Shown piece by piece: positions 1-7,636 of a stretch of DNA of 64,000 nt (within the stretch, counting starts at the first letter, position 1; every line of letters begins with the position of its first letter). Under the pieces are notes generated by a model. It was not told the DNA's origin, did no database searches, and saw only the letters and a program-made list of their open reading frames with translations. Source of the DNA: Pseudomonas sp. NC02 (GTDB lineage: Bacteria > Pseudomonadota > Gammaproteobacteria > Pseudomonadales > Pseudomonadaceae); contig NZ_CP025624.1 in NCBI RefSeq assembly GCF_002874965.1, positions 3,844,001-3,908,000 of the forward strand, written 5' to 3'. The translations under genes and the position numbers were made by a program.

Positions 1-3000
1 CCGATTCCGCAAACGCCGCACTATGGCCTTTACGCCAGCCAGGGCGATGGGGCTGTCACACCGCTGGGCGGCCTGGACATAGCGCAAGCCAACGCGGCGC
101 TCGATGCCGCACTGGTCAAGTTTCATCACTCCAACATTGCCGATATTCCCCGCGAATACCTGGAACAGCTCAAGGCGCCGATGGCCCATGCCATGGCGGT
201 GGCGATCCAGGGCGAAGCCAGGCTCAGGCGCCTCAACAACAGCCTGGACGCGCGTGATGAGGCGATCGTGCAAACGGTGTTTGATCTTCAACACCCTGAT
301 CGCCGCCGGCGCCAGGGCCTGGGTGGATTCATCCCGGATGCCTATGCGTTGACCGTCGAACCTGAGGGCCTGACGCAACGGGTGCCCCTGGCGCATTGCT
401 TGATGCTCACCGAACGCGGCGGCCTGGCCCCGTCCCACTCAGGCCGGGCCGTGCTGTGGACGCCGGCGCGCGGCCTGGAGAGTTTCGCCAACGTCAGCCA
501 ATTGCAGACAGAACTGCAACGACGACTGGCCGCCCCGGACCTTCGCAGGCAGCTACTGGCCAATCTCGACCCGCGCTATCTCAAACCGCACCAGGCCTGC
601 GCACTCGGTCAGTTCATGCTGATCAACGGCGCAGTCGCACAGCACTGCCAGCAGTCCTGGATTGATCATTACAGGGCACAACGGGCTCACTGCCTCACCC
701 TGACGCTCTCAGGGGACGCCTTGCTGAAGCGTCTCGGGGGGCTGGAAAAGGCCTTGCCGGCCAACGACCTGAGCCATGCCTCACAAATCGCCCAGACCTT
801 CATGGCACAACAATCACTGCCCGCCTGGCTGGGGATGGCGTCTGTCAGCCAACAGCGTCGCCATGTCGAAATCCTTGAGCAATACCGCCACAGCCTCACG
901 GACGACAAGGACTACCTTGACGATTTCCTGCCGCTGCCAGCGTATCTCGGCAGCAAGCTCATCGACTTGTTGCAGCCCTATGACGTGCGCCCGCAAGACG
1001 TCTACATCCTGCCCAAGCTGGTATTGGCCGGCCAGCGGCAGAACCTGGTGGACTACGCCCTCAATCACGTCAGCCAGCAAGCTGCTGCATTCGATGTCGA
1101 GTCCACAGCCGCCGGCCTGACACCTGCTGTGGTGCGCCAGATCCTCGCGCGCCTGCCCCTCAAGCAGGACCACCAGGCTTGCCTAGTCGAAAAACTCACC
1201 CCGGGCAAGCCGGGCGCAGACGTGCGGGAGCGCCGGTTTATTCGGCAACTGCCCTGGCAACTGTTGCAAAATGCCCACGCGCTGAGGCTGCAGGAACTGT
1301 TATCACCCGCGGGCCTGAGCCTGGTCGAACAGGTCCTCGACATGCCGGACGCGCTCGCCCGCGCAGCGGTCGAGGGCGCGACCTCGACAGTGCGTCCGCT
1401 GGAGTTGATCGCCACGGCGGGGGCCCGGTCCATCAAGGCCCTTGGGGTCTACTTGATCAGTGCCGTCGAAAGCACTCCGCTGGTGATGTATGCGCCCTAT
1501 GGGCCGCAACAGGCGTTCCAGGAGTTCGACAACGAGGCCGATTTGATTCGCCGGCTCAACCTGCCCGGCCCCTTGCAGGACTGGGTGATCGGTCGCCTGC
1601 CAGAGGCTGAGCAAGCCACGTATAGACACCTCTGGGCCAGCACGGTCGGGGGAACCTCGGAAATCACCCTGGGGGCCAATCCGATCAAGGGCCACGCGCT
1701 CAAGCAGTTGTACCGCGACAACATCGGATTGATCTCGAACCTGTTTGAACAGCAATCCCAGGCCAACGGCCGGTCAGCCTGGGACACCCTCAAAGCCTTG
1801 TTCAGCAGCGGACTGCAGCACGCGCAGGCGTTGCTGCCGGGCAAACTGATGGTGCCGCTGGTGATCTGGCAAAGCTACAAACTGTTCCAGGCCTCTGCCG
1901 AAGACTTGCAGCAACACCGCTGGCGCGAGGCGCTGCAAACCTTCATCGGCGGTGTCGCGCAAATGGCTTCGATCCGCGCATTGATGGATGAACCCTCGAC
2001 ACCAGGCCCCGCCCCCGCGCAACCCGCGCCGACGCAAACGGCCAGTGCCTGGCACGACATCGACGTCACCGCCCGGGCCCGAACCCGGCTGCAAGCGTAC
2101 GAAACCTGCGACATCAGCCTGGAGGGCCTGACGGCAGGCAACACGGGCGTCTACACAGCGACGGACAACCGGCATTACCTGCCGTGCGCAGGCAAGGTCT
2201 ACCGCGCCAGGCAGGTCGAAGGCCATTGGCGGCTTTTCAGTGCACGGTCCAAAGGACCGTTTGTGCGCCTGGATGCCAACCGCAAATGGACCCTGGACCC
2301 GGGCGCATCGGTTCGCCGCCACGGCCCCGGATGGAGTGCAATGATGGACCGCCGTGAGGTGCGGACAGCCGTGGACCAGGTGATGAACGTCGAGGCCCGC
2401 GGCCTGGCCGAGATTCGGCGTGTGTCGCCCTCCAGGGCCCAGGCGATCGTCGAGGCACTGGACCTGGCAACCTTCTACCTGCACAACTGCCAGCAGAACC
2501 TGAAGCTGCTCGACCACCAGTATCCGCCCGTGACCCGGGTGCATCGCTTCATCAACCGCTTCTTCGGCATCCCGATAGACGCCGACACCGGCCCGGCCAA
2601 ATTTCCGCCAATCCTCGCGCAAAAACTCATGGACACGGTGACCGCCCTCCTCGATGAGGCGCTGGAGCCGACACTCTACTCGCTCAATTCCCGGCGTTTC
2701 GTCTCCGGTGCGCATATTGCCGAACCCGAACGGCACTGGGCGTTTACCATCGACGGCGACCCGGATCGACGCATCTACCTCACTGAAAACTTCTTCAACC
2801 CGCCTACGGCCGATTTCGAAGGGCGCCTGATCAATCACTTCGACCAAAGAGCCCATGCCCGCGCGACCACCTTGATTCATGAGTTGACTCATATCGTGAG
2901 CAATACCGCCGACGTCGCCTACCTCAATTCCACATCACCTTTTTCCGACCTGATTGAAGTACAGACCCAAGCCGGTCGCGATCTTCAGGACTGGCTGCGC

Positions 3001-3300
3001 AACGTGCAGGAGAATGCGTACTCGATCAACACGCCAGTGGGGCAGTTGTTCAAATCATCGGACGCGTGGGGGGCTACCGGGTCTGATCTGGGGACCGACC
3101 CGGAAGATGACTACATCAAGCAGCAGATTCTTGCCACGACCGGAGGCGTGGACTTGAGCAATGCGCGGGGAATTTTCAAAACCAACCTGACGCGGCGGTT
3201 CAACACACAGATGGATAACGCCGACTCACTGACCTTGCTGATCACCACCCTGGGGCGCCAGTTGGACCCCGTGCCTTCGATTGCCGAAGCCACACCGTAA
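1..3300 (+). CDS. Giant dermonecrotic-toxin-like protein (DUF6543 type) with C-terminal HExxH metallopeptidase motif, 5' truncated by window
   Basis: The reading frame is open from the first base to the stop at 3298-3300, so the true start lies outside the window and about 1,100 codons are visible. The composition and layout match the very large Pseudomonas proteins annotated as DUF6543/dermonecrotic toxin domain, and the style resembles the two giant genes at 52234-64000. Near the C-terminus HELTH (2878-2892) is a zinc-metallopeptidase HExxH motif, followed by a Thr-Ala-Asp-Val-Ala-Tyr stretch that recalls the second metal site of M35-like toxin peptidases. A proline-rich linker (about 2000-2035) separates the long N-terminal part from the peptidase part. 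Host-cell or competitor targeting is inferred from the family. No secretion signal can be judged because the N-terminus is missing. An internal ATG at 181 exists but is not a credible start, since homologous-looking coding continues upstream of it. Confidence 0.75.
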   Translation, partial: PIPQTPHYGLYASQGDGAVTPLGGLDIAQANAALDAALVKFHHSNIADIPREYLEQLKAPMAHAMAVAIQGEARLRRLNNSLDARDEAIVQTVFDLQHPDRRRRQGLGGFIPDAYALTVEPEGLTQRVPLAHCLMLTERGGLAPSHSGRAVLWTPARGLESFANVSQLQTELQRRLAAPDLRRQLLANLDPRYLKPHQACALGQFMLINGAVAQHCQQSWIDHYRAQRAHCLTLTLSGDALLKRLGGLEKALPANDLSHASQIAQTFMAQQSLPAWLGMASVSQQRRHVEILEQYRHSLTDDKDYLDDFLPLPAYLGSKLIDLLQPYDVRPQDVYILPKLVLAGQRQNLVDYALNHVSQQAAAFDVESTAAGLTPAVVRQILARLPLKQDHQACLVEKLTPGKPGADVRERRFIRQLPWQLLQNAHALRLQELLSPAGLSLVEQVLDMPDALARAAVEGATSTVRPLELIATAGARSIKALGVYLISAVESTPLVMYAPYGPQQAFQEFDNEADLIRRLNLPGPLQDWVIGRLPEAEQATYRHLWASTVGGTSEITLGANPIKGHALKQLYRDNIGLISNLFEQQSQANGRSAWDTLKALFSSGLQHAQALLPGKLMVPLVIWQSYKLFQASAEDLQQHRWREALQTFIGGVAQMASIRALMDEPSTPGPAPAQPAPTQTASAWHDIDVTARARTRLQAYETCDISLEGLTAGNTGVYTATDNRHYLPCAGKVYRARQVEGHWRLFSARSKGPFVRLDANRKWTLDPGASVRRHGPGWSAMMDRREVRTAVDQVMNVEARGLAEIRRVSPSRAQAIVEALDLATFYLHNCQQNLKLLDHQYPPVTRVHRFINRFFGIPIDADTGPAKFPPILAQKLMDTVTALLDEALEPTLYSLNSRRFVSGAHIAEPERHWAFTIDGDPDRRIYLTENFFNPPTADFEGRLINHFDQRAHARATTLIHELTHIVSNTADVAYLNSTSPFSDLIEVQTQAGRDLQDWLRNVQENAYSINTPVGQLFKSSDAWGATGSDLGTDPEDDYIKQQILATTGGVDLSNARGIFKTNLTRRFNTQMDNADSLTLLITTLGRQLDPVPSIAEATP

Positions 3301-3306
3301 CAGACA

Positions 3307-3331
3307 GGGTGCGGACCGAACGCCCGCACCC
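3307..3331. terminator. Hairpin between convergent toxin and PepSY genes
   Basis: Arms GGGTGCGG (3307-3314) and CCGCACCC (3324-3331) pair perfectly around a 9-base loop, just after the toxin stop and before the convergent PepSY stop. There is no strong T-run, so efficiency as an intrinsic terminator is uncertain. Confidence 0.45.
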
Positions 3332-3341
3332 GTCAGTTCAT

Positions 3342-3611
3342 TCAGTCTTTCTGATCGCGCAACACATTGCCCGACTCACCGTCGATGCGGAACTCATAGA
3401 CCACGCCATCGGCCTTGCGCCCCTCACCTTCCCAGTAGCCATCGTTATCTGCTTCGATCTTGTAGATCTCGACGTAGCCGGCCTTGCCCTTGGCGGTCTC
3501 GATGGCTTTCTCAATGGTGATCCAGCCTGCGCCCGGTTTGTCCGCCAGGGCGGCTCCAGCACTGAGCAAGGCGGTGGTTGCGACAACGGCGGCTAAGGTT
3601 TTCTTAAGCAT
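3342..3611 (-). CDS. Small exported PepSY-domain protein
   Basis: This 89-residue protein has a Sec-type signal peptide (Lys-Lys, then a hydrophobic stretch to about residue 23, cleavage after ALA). A single PepSY-like domain follows: amphipathic helix, then strands with the pattern YKIEAD, VYEFRID and a final GNVL. PepSY proteins of this size are periplasmic and are thought to modulate peptidases or sensors; the substrate here is unknown. An ATG start at 3611 has a GGAG-like site upstream. The gene is divergent from the FecR-like gene, with 152 bases between them. Confidence 0.85.
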   Translation of the reverse strand: MLKKTLAAVVATTALLSAGAALADKPGAGWITIEKAIETAKGKAGYVEIYKIEADNDGYWEGEGRKADGVVYEFRIDGESGNVLRDQKD

Positions 3612-3763
3612 TTTCGTGCTCCATTAGGGAATGAGTGTTACCTGTCCTGAATTTTTTAGGGCCCTGCAGACGAGAATTAGTTCCAATTGATGTGCATTCG
3701 CCATGATGGCTGTTCTCGCCGTCCTGCTGTGGAGGTTAGAATGTCGGAAATCAGGATGAGTTA

Positions 3764-4759
3764 ATGACAGATAAGTCCCTATCAGAAGCCGAATACGACG
3801 CCATCACCGATGCCGCTGCGCACTGGTGCATGCGTCTGCACGCTGGCGATTGCACGACGGCGGAGCGTCAGGCCTTCGAGCAGTGGCACGATGCGCATCC
3901 ACTGCATGCCTTCGAATACGCCGCGATGCTGGAAATCTGGGACGTTGCCGATCACTTGCCCCGCAGCGAGCCGGCCCCCGTCGTGGCGCGACGACAACCT
4001 CGCAGCCGTTTGAGGAACTACGCGGTAGCGGCGGCGATATGCCTGGTGGCCTTGCCACTGGCGGCCTTTACCGGCTGGGAAGCGGGCTGGCTGCCCAGTT
4101 CGTACAACCATTACGAAGCTGAAAACAGCTTGCGCCAGGTCACCCTTGACGACGGCAGCCAGGTTGAACTGAACCTGGGCACCGAACTGGTCTACAGCAA
4201 TTTCAAGGATCAGCGTCGGGTTACCCTGAAAAAAGGCGAGGCGTTTTTCAAGGTCAGCCATGACGCGCAACATCCGTTTATCGTCCACGCCGGGGACGGC
4301 CAGGTTCGAGTGACCGGCACTCAGTTCAATGTCTGGAAATACGAAGACCATGTGCGGGTCATGCTGCTGCAAGGCTCGGTGCTGGTGAGCAGCGACGACG
4401 CCCACAGCGGCCTGCGCCTGTCACCCGGGATGCAGGCCAGCTACAACCGTGGCGATGCCAGCCCCCAGGCCCAGCCAATTGCCCCGGGCGACACGGCCCT
4501 GGCCTGGCGTGAAGGCAAGCTGATCCTCGACAACCTGGCCCTGGCCGACGCATTGCCGTTGATCAACCGCTACCTGAGCAAACCGGTGATGCTGGCCGAC
4601 GCCGGCACCGGCGCGATCCGCATTGGTGGCATCTACAACATCAACGAGGTGTCCAACCTCGTCCCCTCCCTGCCCAAGGTCCTGCCGGTCTACCTGACCC
4701 AGAACCAGGACGGCAACCCTGTACTCAATTCGATTCCGCGCAAGACCCCAAAGAGCTGA
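3764..4759 (+). CDS. FecR-family anti-sigma factor / signal transducer (orphan)
   Basis: The 331-residue protein has the FecR layout. A cytoplasmic DUF4880-like N-terminus (about 10-60) carries the characteristic WHDAHPLHAFEYAAM stretch. A membrane segment lies at about 86-105. A periplasmic FecR domain (about 120-225) contains VTLDDGSQVELN and RRVTLKKGEAFF. The C-terminal part (about 250-320) looks like the short STN-like fold that contacts TonB transducers. FecR proteins normally pair with an ECF sigma factor immediately upstream and a TonB receptor with a signalling domain. Neither is present here. The gene stands alone, 317 bases before fapA and in the same direction, so its partner sigma factor must be elsewhere, or it has been re-purposed. 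Confidence 0.85.
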   Translation: MTDKSLSEAEYDAITDAAAHWCMRLHAGDCTTAERQAFEQWHDAHPLHAFEYAAMLEIWDVADHLPRSEPAPVVARRQPRSRLRNYAVAAAICLVALPLAAFTGWEAGWLPSSYNHYEAENSLRQVTLDDGSQVELNLGTELVYSNFKDQRRVTLKKGEAFFKVSHDAQHPFIVHAGDGQVRVTGTQFNVWKYEDHVRVMLLQGSVLVSSDDAHSGLRLSPGMQASYNRGDASPQAQPIAPGDTALAWREGKLILDNLALADALPLINRYLSKPVMLADAGTGAIRIGGIYNINEVSNLVPSLPKVLPVYLTQNQDGNPVLNSIPRKTPKS

Positions 4760-4880
4760 GCCAGGGTCATGGGCTGCGCCCTCCTCCCGGATCCCGCCTG
4801 CGTCAAATCGTCCATTTTTGAAACACTTGCACCGGCTGAGCTGACAGCCGGCTGCGGAGTGCCGGGTTTACGGCGCGCAG

Positions 4881-4898
4881 TGTTTCATCCCTGAGACA
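4881..4898. promoter_or_regulatory. Palindromic site I upstream of fapA (TGTTTCA-N4-TGAGACA)
   Basis: Half-sites TGTTTCA (4881-4887) and TGAGACA (4892-4898) are separated by 4 bases and are inverted with one mismatch. It lies about 120 bp upstream of the sigma-54-type promoter, a normal place for an enhancer-binding-protein site. Protein identity is inferred, not shown. Confidence 0.55.
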
Positions 4899-4927
4899 CC
4901 TGCCAGGCGGGCTGGACAGGGGCCTGT

Positions 4928-4945
4928 CGTCTCACAATTGAAACA
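4928..4945. promoter_or_regulatory. Palindromic site II upstream of fapA (CGTCTCA-N4-TGAAACA)
   Basis: This has the same architecture as site I: half-sites 4928-4934 and 4939-4945 with a 4-base spacer. The two site centres are 47 bp apart. A further single half-site TGAAACA is at 4819-4825 with a degenerate partner. The shared consensus TGTYTCA-N4-TGARACA suggests a dimeric activator. The sigma-54 activator encoded at 9815-11143 is the obvious candidate. Confidence 0.55.
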
Positions 4946-5008
4946 CATCCCCTGCGCGTTCTTTCTCCCGCGCTCATAACCCCATGAATGTCATCACAAA
5001 TTCAAAAG

Positions 5009-5024
5009 CGGCACAGCTCCTGCT
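5009..5024 (+). promoter_or_regulatory. Sigma-54 (-24/-12) promoter of the fap operon
   Basis: CGGCACAGCTCCTGCT fits the -24/-12 consensus (TGGCAC-N5-TTGCW). It has GG and GC at the required spacing. Transcription would begin near 5035, leaving a leader of about 40 bases that contains AAGGA before the GTG start of fapA. The two palindromes upstream and an enhancer-binding protein gene at the end of the operon support this reading. Confidence 0.6.
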
Positions 5025-5076
5025 CTCTTCCTGACAGCGCTGTTTAGGGTCAGCGCCAAGAATAAGGAATGCCGTC

Positions 5077-5523
5077 GTGAAGACACTTAATCCAGGCTCA
5101 TTGAGCCTTCTGCTGATCAGCTGTGTACTGAGTACCAGCGTGAGCCTCCCGGTGCTCGCGGCAGGCGACGGTGTGATCGTGATTCAGCGCACCGTCCAGG
5201 GCCACATGGCTGGCCGCACCGCTGGCGTCGATCCCAACCCGGTCACCGTCAATGCCAATTCTTCTCCACAGATCCTGCGGGCCACCAGCGAGCTGAGCGA
5301 CAACGACTACGCCAACATCAGCAGCGGCTCCAGCATCACTCGCGCCATCCTGCCTGGCGGCAACCTTCCCGGCTTGACCAACAACGGGGGTGGCGTAGGC
5401 CTTGGTGGCGGCGCAGCGGCCGGCCATGGTGGCGGCTCCAGCCTCTCGGGGCAGATCAACGGCTCAATCTCCCGCGGCATGGCGCCTTTGAACAATATCG
5501 GCAGCCTGATGGGAGGCCAGTGA
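5077..5523 (+). CDS. fapA: Functional amyloid chaperone FapA
   Basis: This 148-residue exported protein is the first gene of the operon, starting with GTG at 5077 behind AAGGA. A signal peptide is evident, with a hydrophobic stretch ending at LPVLAAG. The mature part is short and hydrophilic, turning Gly-rich ([17 protein letters not shown]) towards a C-terminus with [11 protein letters not shown]. Length, order and export signal match FapA of the Pseudomonas Fap system. There it acts in the periplasm, influences the balance of FapB and FapC in the fibre and probably keeps subunits unfolded. Its stop is one base from the fapB start, so the two are transcriptionally and probably translationally linked. 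Identification rests mainly on synteny and composition. Confidence 0.88.
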   Translation: MKTLNPGSLSLLLISCVLSTSVSLPVLAAGDGVIVIQRTVQGHMAGRTAGVDPNPVTVNANSSPQILRATSELSDNDYANISSGSSITRAILPGGNLPGLTNNGGGVGLGGGAAAGHGGGSSLSGQINGSISRGMAPLNNIGSLMGGQ

Positions 5524-5524
5524 G

Positions 5525-6082
5525 ATGAACCATTCCTGGTTGTTCCTGGCGATCCTGGGCTGCTCGGCGGCCATGGCTGACAACAGCGCAGTGATCGACA
5601 ACTCCGGCAAGCAATACAACGGCATCGTCTCGATCAACCAGGCGGCCGGCAGTCAGCAACAACAGCTCAACAGCCGCGCGATTTCGGCGGGCAGCAACTC
5701 CCAGGCGGGCGGCGCCCTCAGCCAGACCATCGGCGGCGCACCGGCCGATCGCTCCCAGAACGCCAGGGTGGCGATCCAGGGCAGCTCTTTCAGCAATGGC
5801 AGCGGTGTACTGGGCGTCAACCAGTCGGCCGGGGCCAGCAACCAGATGATCAATGCGGTGCGGATCAGCGTGAATGCTGGCCCGCAAAGCATCGACGACA
5901 GCGTCATGTCGCAACAGAACGTGGCGCTGTCACCAAACTCAGGGTTCACCTCTACCACTGGCAGCCGCCAGGTCGTCACAAGCGACCAGGCCTTCACCGG
6001 CAGCCGTGGAGTGGTACAGGTGAATCAGAGTGCCGGGGTGGGGAACCGCATGGCTAACGCCCTGAACGTACAGATCCAATGA
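5525..6082 (+). CDS. fapB: Minor amyloid subunit / nucleator FapB
   Basis: The 185-residue product has a short signal peptide ending around AAMADN and a mature region built of imperfect repeats rich in Asn, Gln, Ser and Gly. The repeat core is recognisable as VSINQAAGSQQQ (about residues 38-50), LGVNQSAGASNQM (about 98-110) and VQVNQSAGVGNRM (about 164-176). This VNQ-AG-NQM signature is typical of FapB, the minor fibre component thought to nucleate FapC polymerisation. It has no cysteine after the signal peptide and few charged residues, as expected for an amyloid. It lies tightly behind fapA, with a 67-base gap and a strong AGGGGA site before fapC. Confidence 0.9.
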   Translation: MNHSWLFLAILGCSAAMADNSAVIDNSGKQYNGIVSINQAAGSQQQQLNSRAISAGSNSQAGGALSQTIGGAPADRSQNARVAIQGSSFSNGSGVLGVNQSAGASNQMINAVRISVNAGPQSIDDSVMSQQNVALSPNSGFTSTTGSRQVVTSDQAFTGSRGVVQVNQSAGVGNRMANALNVQIQ

Positions 6083-6149
6083 TTCATTGGAGCTCGAAGC
6101 TGGACCGTACCAACACTTAACCAACTAATTAGAAGCAAGGGGAAATACC

Positions 6150-6857
6150 ATGAAAACTACAATGGCTCTTAAACCACTGGCCTTCGCTCTCGCTGCAATC
6201 ATGGCTGCCGCCGCACATGCCAACCCACCTACTCATCAGCCTACCGCTGCAGTAGCCGCCGTTTCCGATGCGCAATCGAGCAACCACAATGGCGTGCTCA
6301 ACCTGGGCACCCAGAACAACGCGTCGGCCAACAACTCGTTGAACGGCAGCAGCGGCAACGCCCAGGCCAACATCGCAGCCGGTGATGGCAACCAACAAGA
6401 CAACCAGACCGCCATTGCGGCCGGTGATGCAGATGCCGTGTTTGCCCAAGCTACCATTACCCAAGACAACCGCAACAACGTCTCGGTGCAAGTGGCTACC
6501 CACAACAACGCTTCGCTCAACAACTCGGCCAACGGCAGCTCCGGCAACCTGGGTGTGAGCGTTGCCGCGGGTAACTTCAACCAACAGAAAAACCAACTGG
6601 CAATTGCTTCTGCCAGTGGTGCCGCCGCCGCTGCCTCGAGCAACACCACTCAAACCAGCGTCGACAACACCTTCCTCAATACCGTGGCCACTCAGTCTGG
6701 CCCATGGGGCAGCCACACTTACCTGCCTGTCGTGAACAACGCCAGCGCCAACAACTCGCTTAATGGCTCTTCGGGCAACCTGGGCGCCAACATTGCTGCA
6801 GGCGTGGGCAATCAGCAGGGCAACACCACTGTGATTTCCTCCGGCGTACGTTTCTGA
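6150..6857 (+). CDS. fapC: Major amyloid fibre subunit FapC
   Basis: The 235-residue product has a signal peptide (to about residue 24, AHAN) and three copies of an amyloid repeat, at about residues 45-90, 109-155 and 173-231. Each copy contains NNASxNNSxNGSSGN, then an (I/V)AAG turn and NQQ. Two linkers of roughly 18 residues separate them. The third repeat is interrupted by about 13 residues including Pro, Trp, His and Tyr (183-195), which the other two lack. There is no cysteine, so a CxxC motif described for some FapC proteins is absent. FapC is the bulk component of the extracellular fibre and biofilm matrix. A strong ribosome site (AGGGGA) precedes it and a hairpin terminator follows, consistent with high expression. 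Confidence 0.93.
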   Translation: MKTTMALKPLAFALAAIMAAAAHANPPTHQPTAAVAAVSDAQSSNHNGVLNLGTQNNASANNSLNGSSGNAQANIAAGDGNQQDNQTAIAAGDADAVFAQATITQDNRNNVSVQVATHNNASLNNSANGSSGNLGVSVAAGNFNQQKNQLAIASASGAAAAASSNTTQTSVDNTFLNTVATQSGPWGSHTYLPVVNNASANNSLNGSSGNLGANIAAGVGNQQGNTTVISSGVRF

Positions 6858-6864
6858 TGCAACA

Positions 6865-6890
6865 GGGCCTTGGCGACAAGGCCCCTTTTT
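6865..6890 (+). terminator. Intra-operon terminator between fapC and fapD
   Basis: GGGCCTT (6865-6871) and AAGGCCC (6878-6884) form a perfect 7-bp stem with a 6-base loop, followed by C and a run of five T. fapD starts only 29 bases later with no obvious promoter, so this is likely a partial terminator. It would make fibre-subunit mRNA more abundant than mRNA for the export machinery. Confidence 0.7.
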
Positions 6891-6918
6891 ATTCCAGTGT
6901 CCTCCAGGCCATTCGATC

Positions 6919-7599
6919 ATGCGGATCATCGCCCTCACCCTCCTGTTATTGCTCACCGGCCCGACTTGGGCGGGGCAAATGGCGATTGCTGCCATGCCCG
7001 GCGGTGGCGTGATCTTCAAGAAGGTCGAGAGCATCCGTGAACGCAAGTTCGCCAACCTGGTGGAACAGAAAACCGATTTCAGCTGCGGTGCCGCCGCCCT
7101 GGCCACCATCCTGCGCCAGGCCTACTGGATGGATGTGGATGAAGACCACATCATCAAGGGCATGCTGGTCAACGCCGATCAGGACCTGGTGCGTACCCAG
7201 GGCTTTTCGATGTTGGACATGAAGCGCTACCTGGAAAGCATCGGGATGCGCGCCCGGGGTTACCGGATCAATGCAGACACCCTGCTCACGGTGAAGATCC
7301 CGGTGGTGGTGTTGCTGGAGATTCGCGGCTACAAGCACTTCGTGGTGATGCAGCGCGCCGACAAGGACTGGGTGTACATCGGCGACCCGGTACTGGGCCA
7401 TAAACGCTATGCCCGCGACGACTTCGTCAAAGGCTGGAATGGCATCGTCTTCGCGGTATTGGGCGAAGGTTATGACAAGACCAACGTGCTGCTCGACCCG
7501 CCCACCCCACTGACGGCGAAAAACAGAATCAATGAGTTCAGTCCGGTGCGGGACAGTGAATTGATGGACTTCGGTTTTATCCAGAGCGACTTCTTCTAG
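6919..7599 (+). CDS. fapD: FapD, periplasmic C39-type cysteine peptidase
   Basis: The 226-residue protein begins with a signal peptide (residues 1-18) and contains a C39 peptidase fold. The catalytic cysteine is Cys56 in DFSCGAAALATIL, the histidine His140 in GYKHFVVM, and the aspartate Asp156 in YIGDPVLGHKRY. Unlike bacteriocin-export C39 domains it is not fused to an ABC transporter. FapD proteins are needed for Fap secretion and are proposed to process FapF or other Fap proteins. The gene begins at ATG 6919, just downstream of the internal terminator, and leads to fapE after 37 bases. Confidence 0.92.
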   Translation: MRIIALTLLLLLTGPTWAGQMAIAAMPGGGVIFKKVESIRERKFANLVEQKTDFSCGAAALATILRQAYWMDVDEDHIIKGMLVNADQDLVRTQGFSMLDMKRYLESIGMRARGYRINADTLLTVKIPVVVLLEIRGYKHFVVMQRADKDWVYIGDPVLGHKRYARDDFVKGWNGIVFAVLGEGYDKTNVLLDPPTPLTAKNRINEFSPVRDSELMDFGFIQSDFF

Positions 7600-7636
7600 A
7601 AGCGCAATAAGGGGCAGGACGCTCCAGGAGCAAACG

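Noticed and set aside
181-3300. ATG 181 as the true start of the first toxin gene
   Set aside because: The frame is open and codes plausibly from base 1, and no ribosome site precedes 181.
6283-6840. Regularly repeated DNA in fapC (and in the LRR regions after 52900) as a possible CRISPR array
   Set aside because: The repeats are imperfect, in frame, and encode amyloid or leucine-rich repeats; spacers are not unique sequences of constant length.
6865-6890. The hairpin after fapC as the end of the operon
   Set aside because: fapDEF follow at once in the canonical order without a visible promoter, so a partial terminator is more likely.
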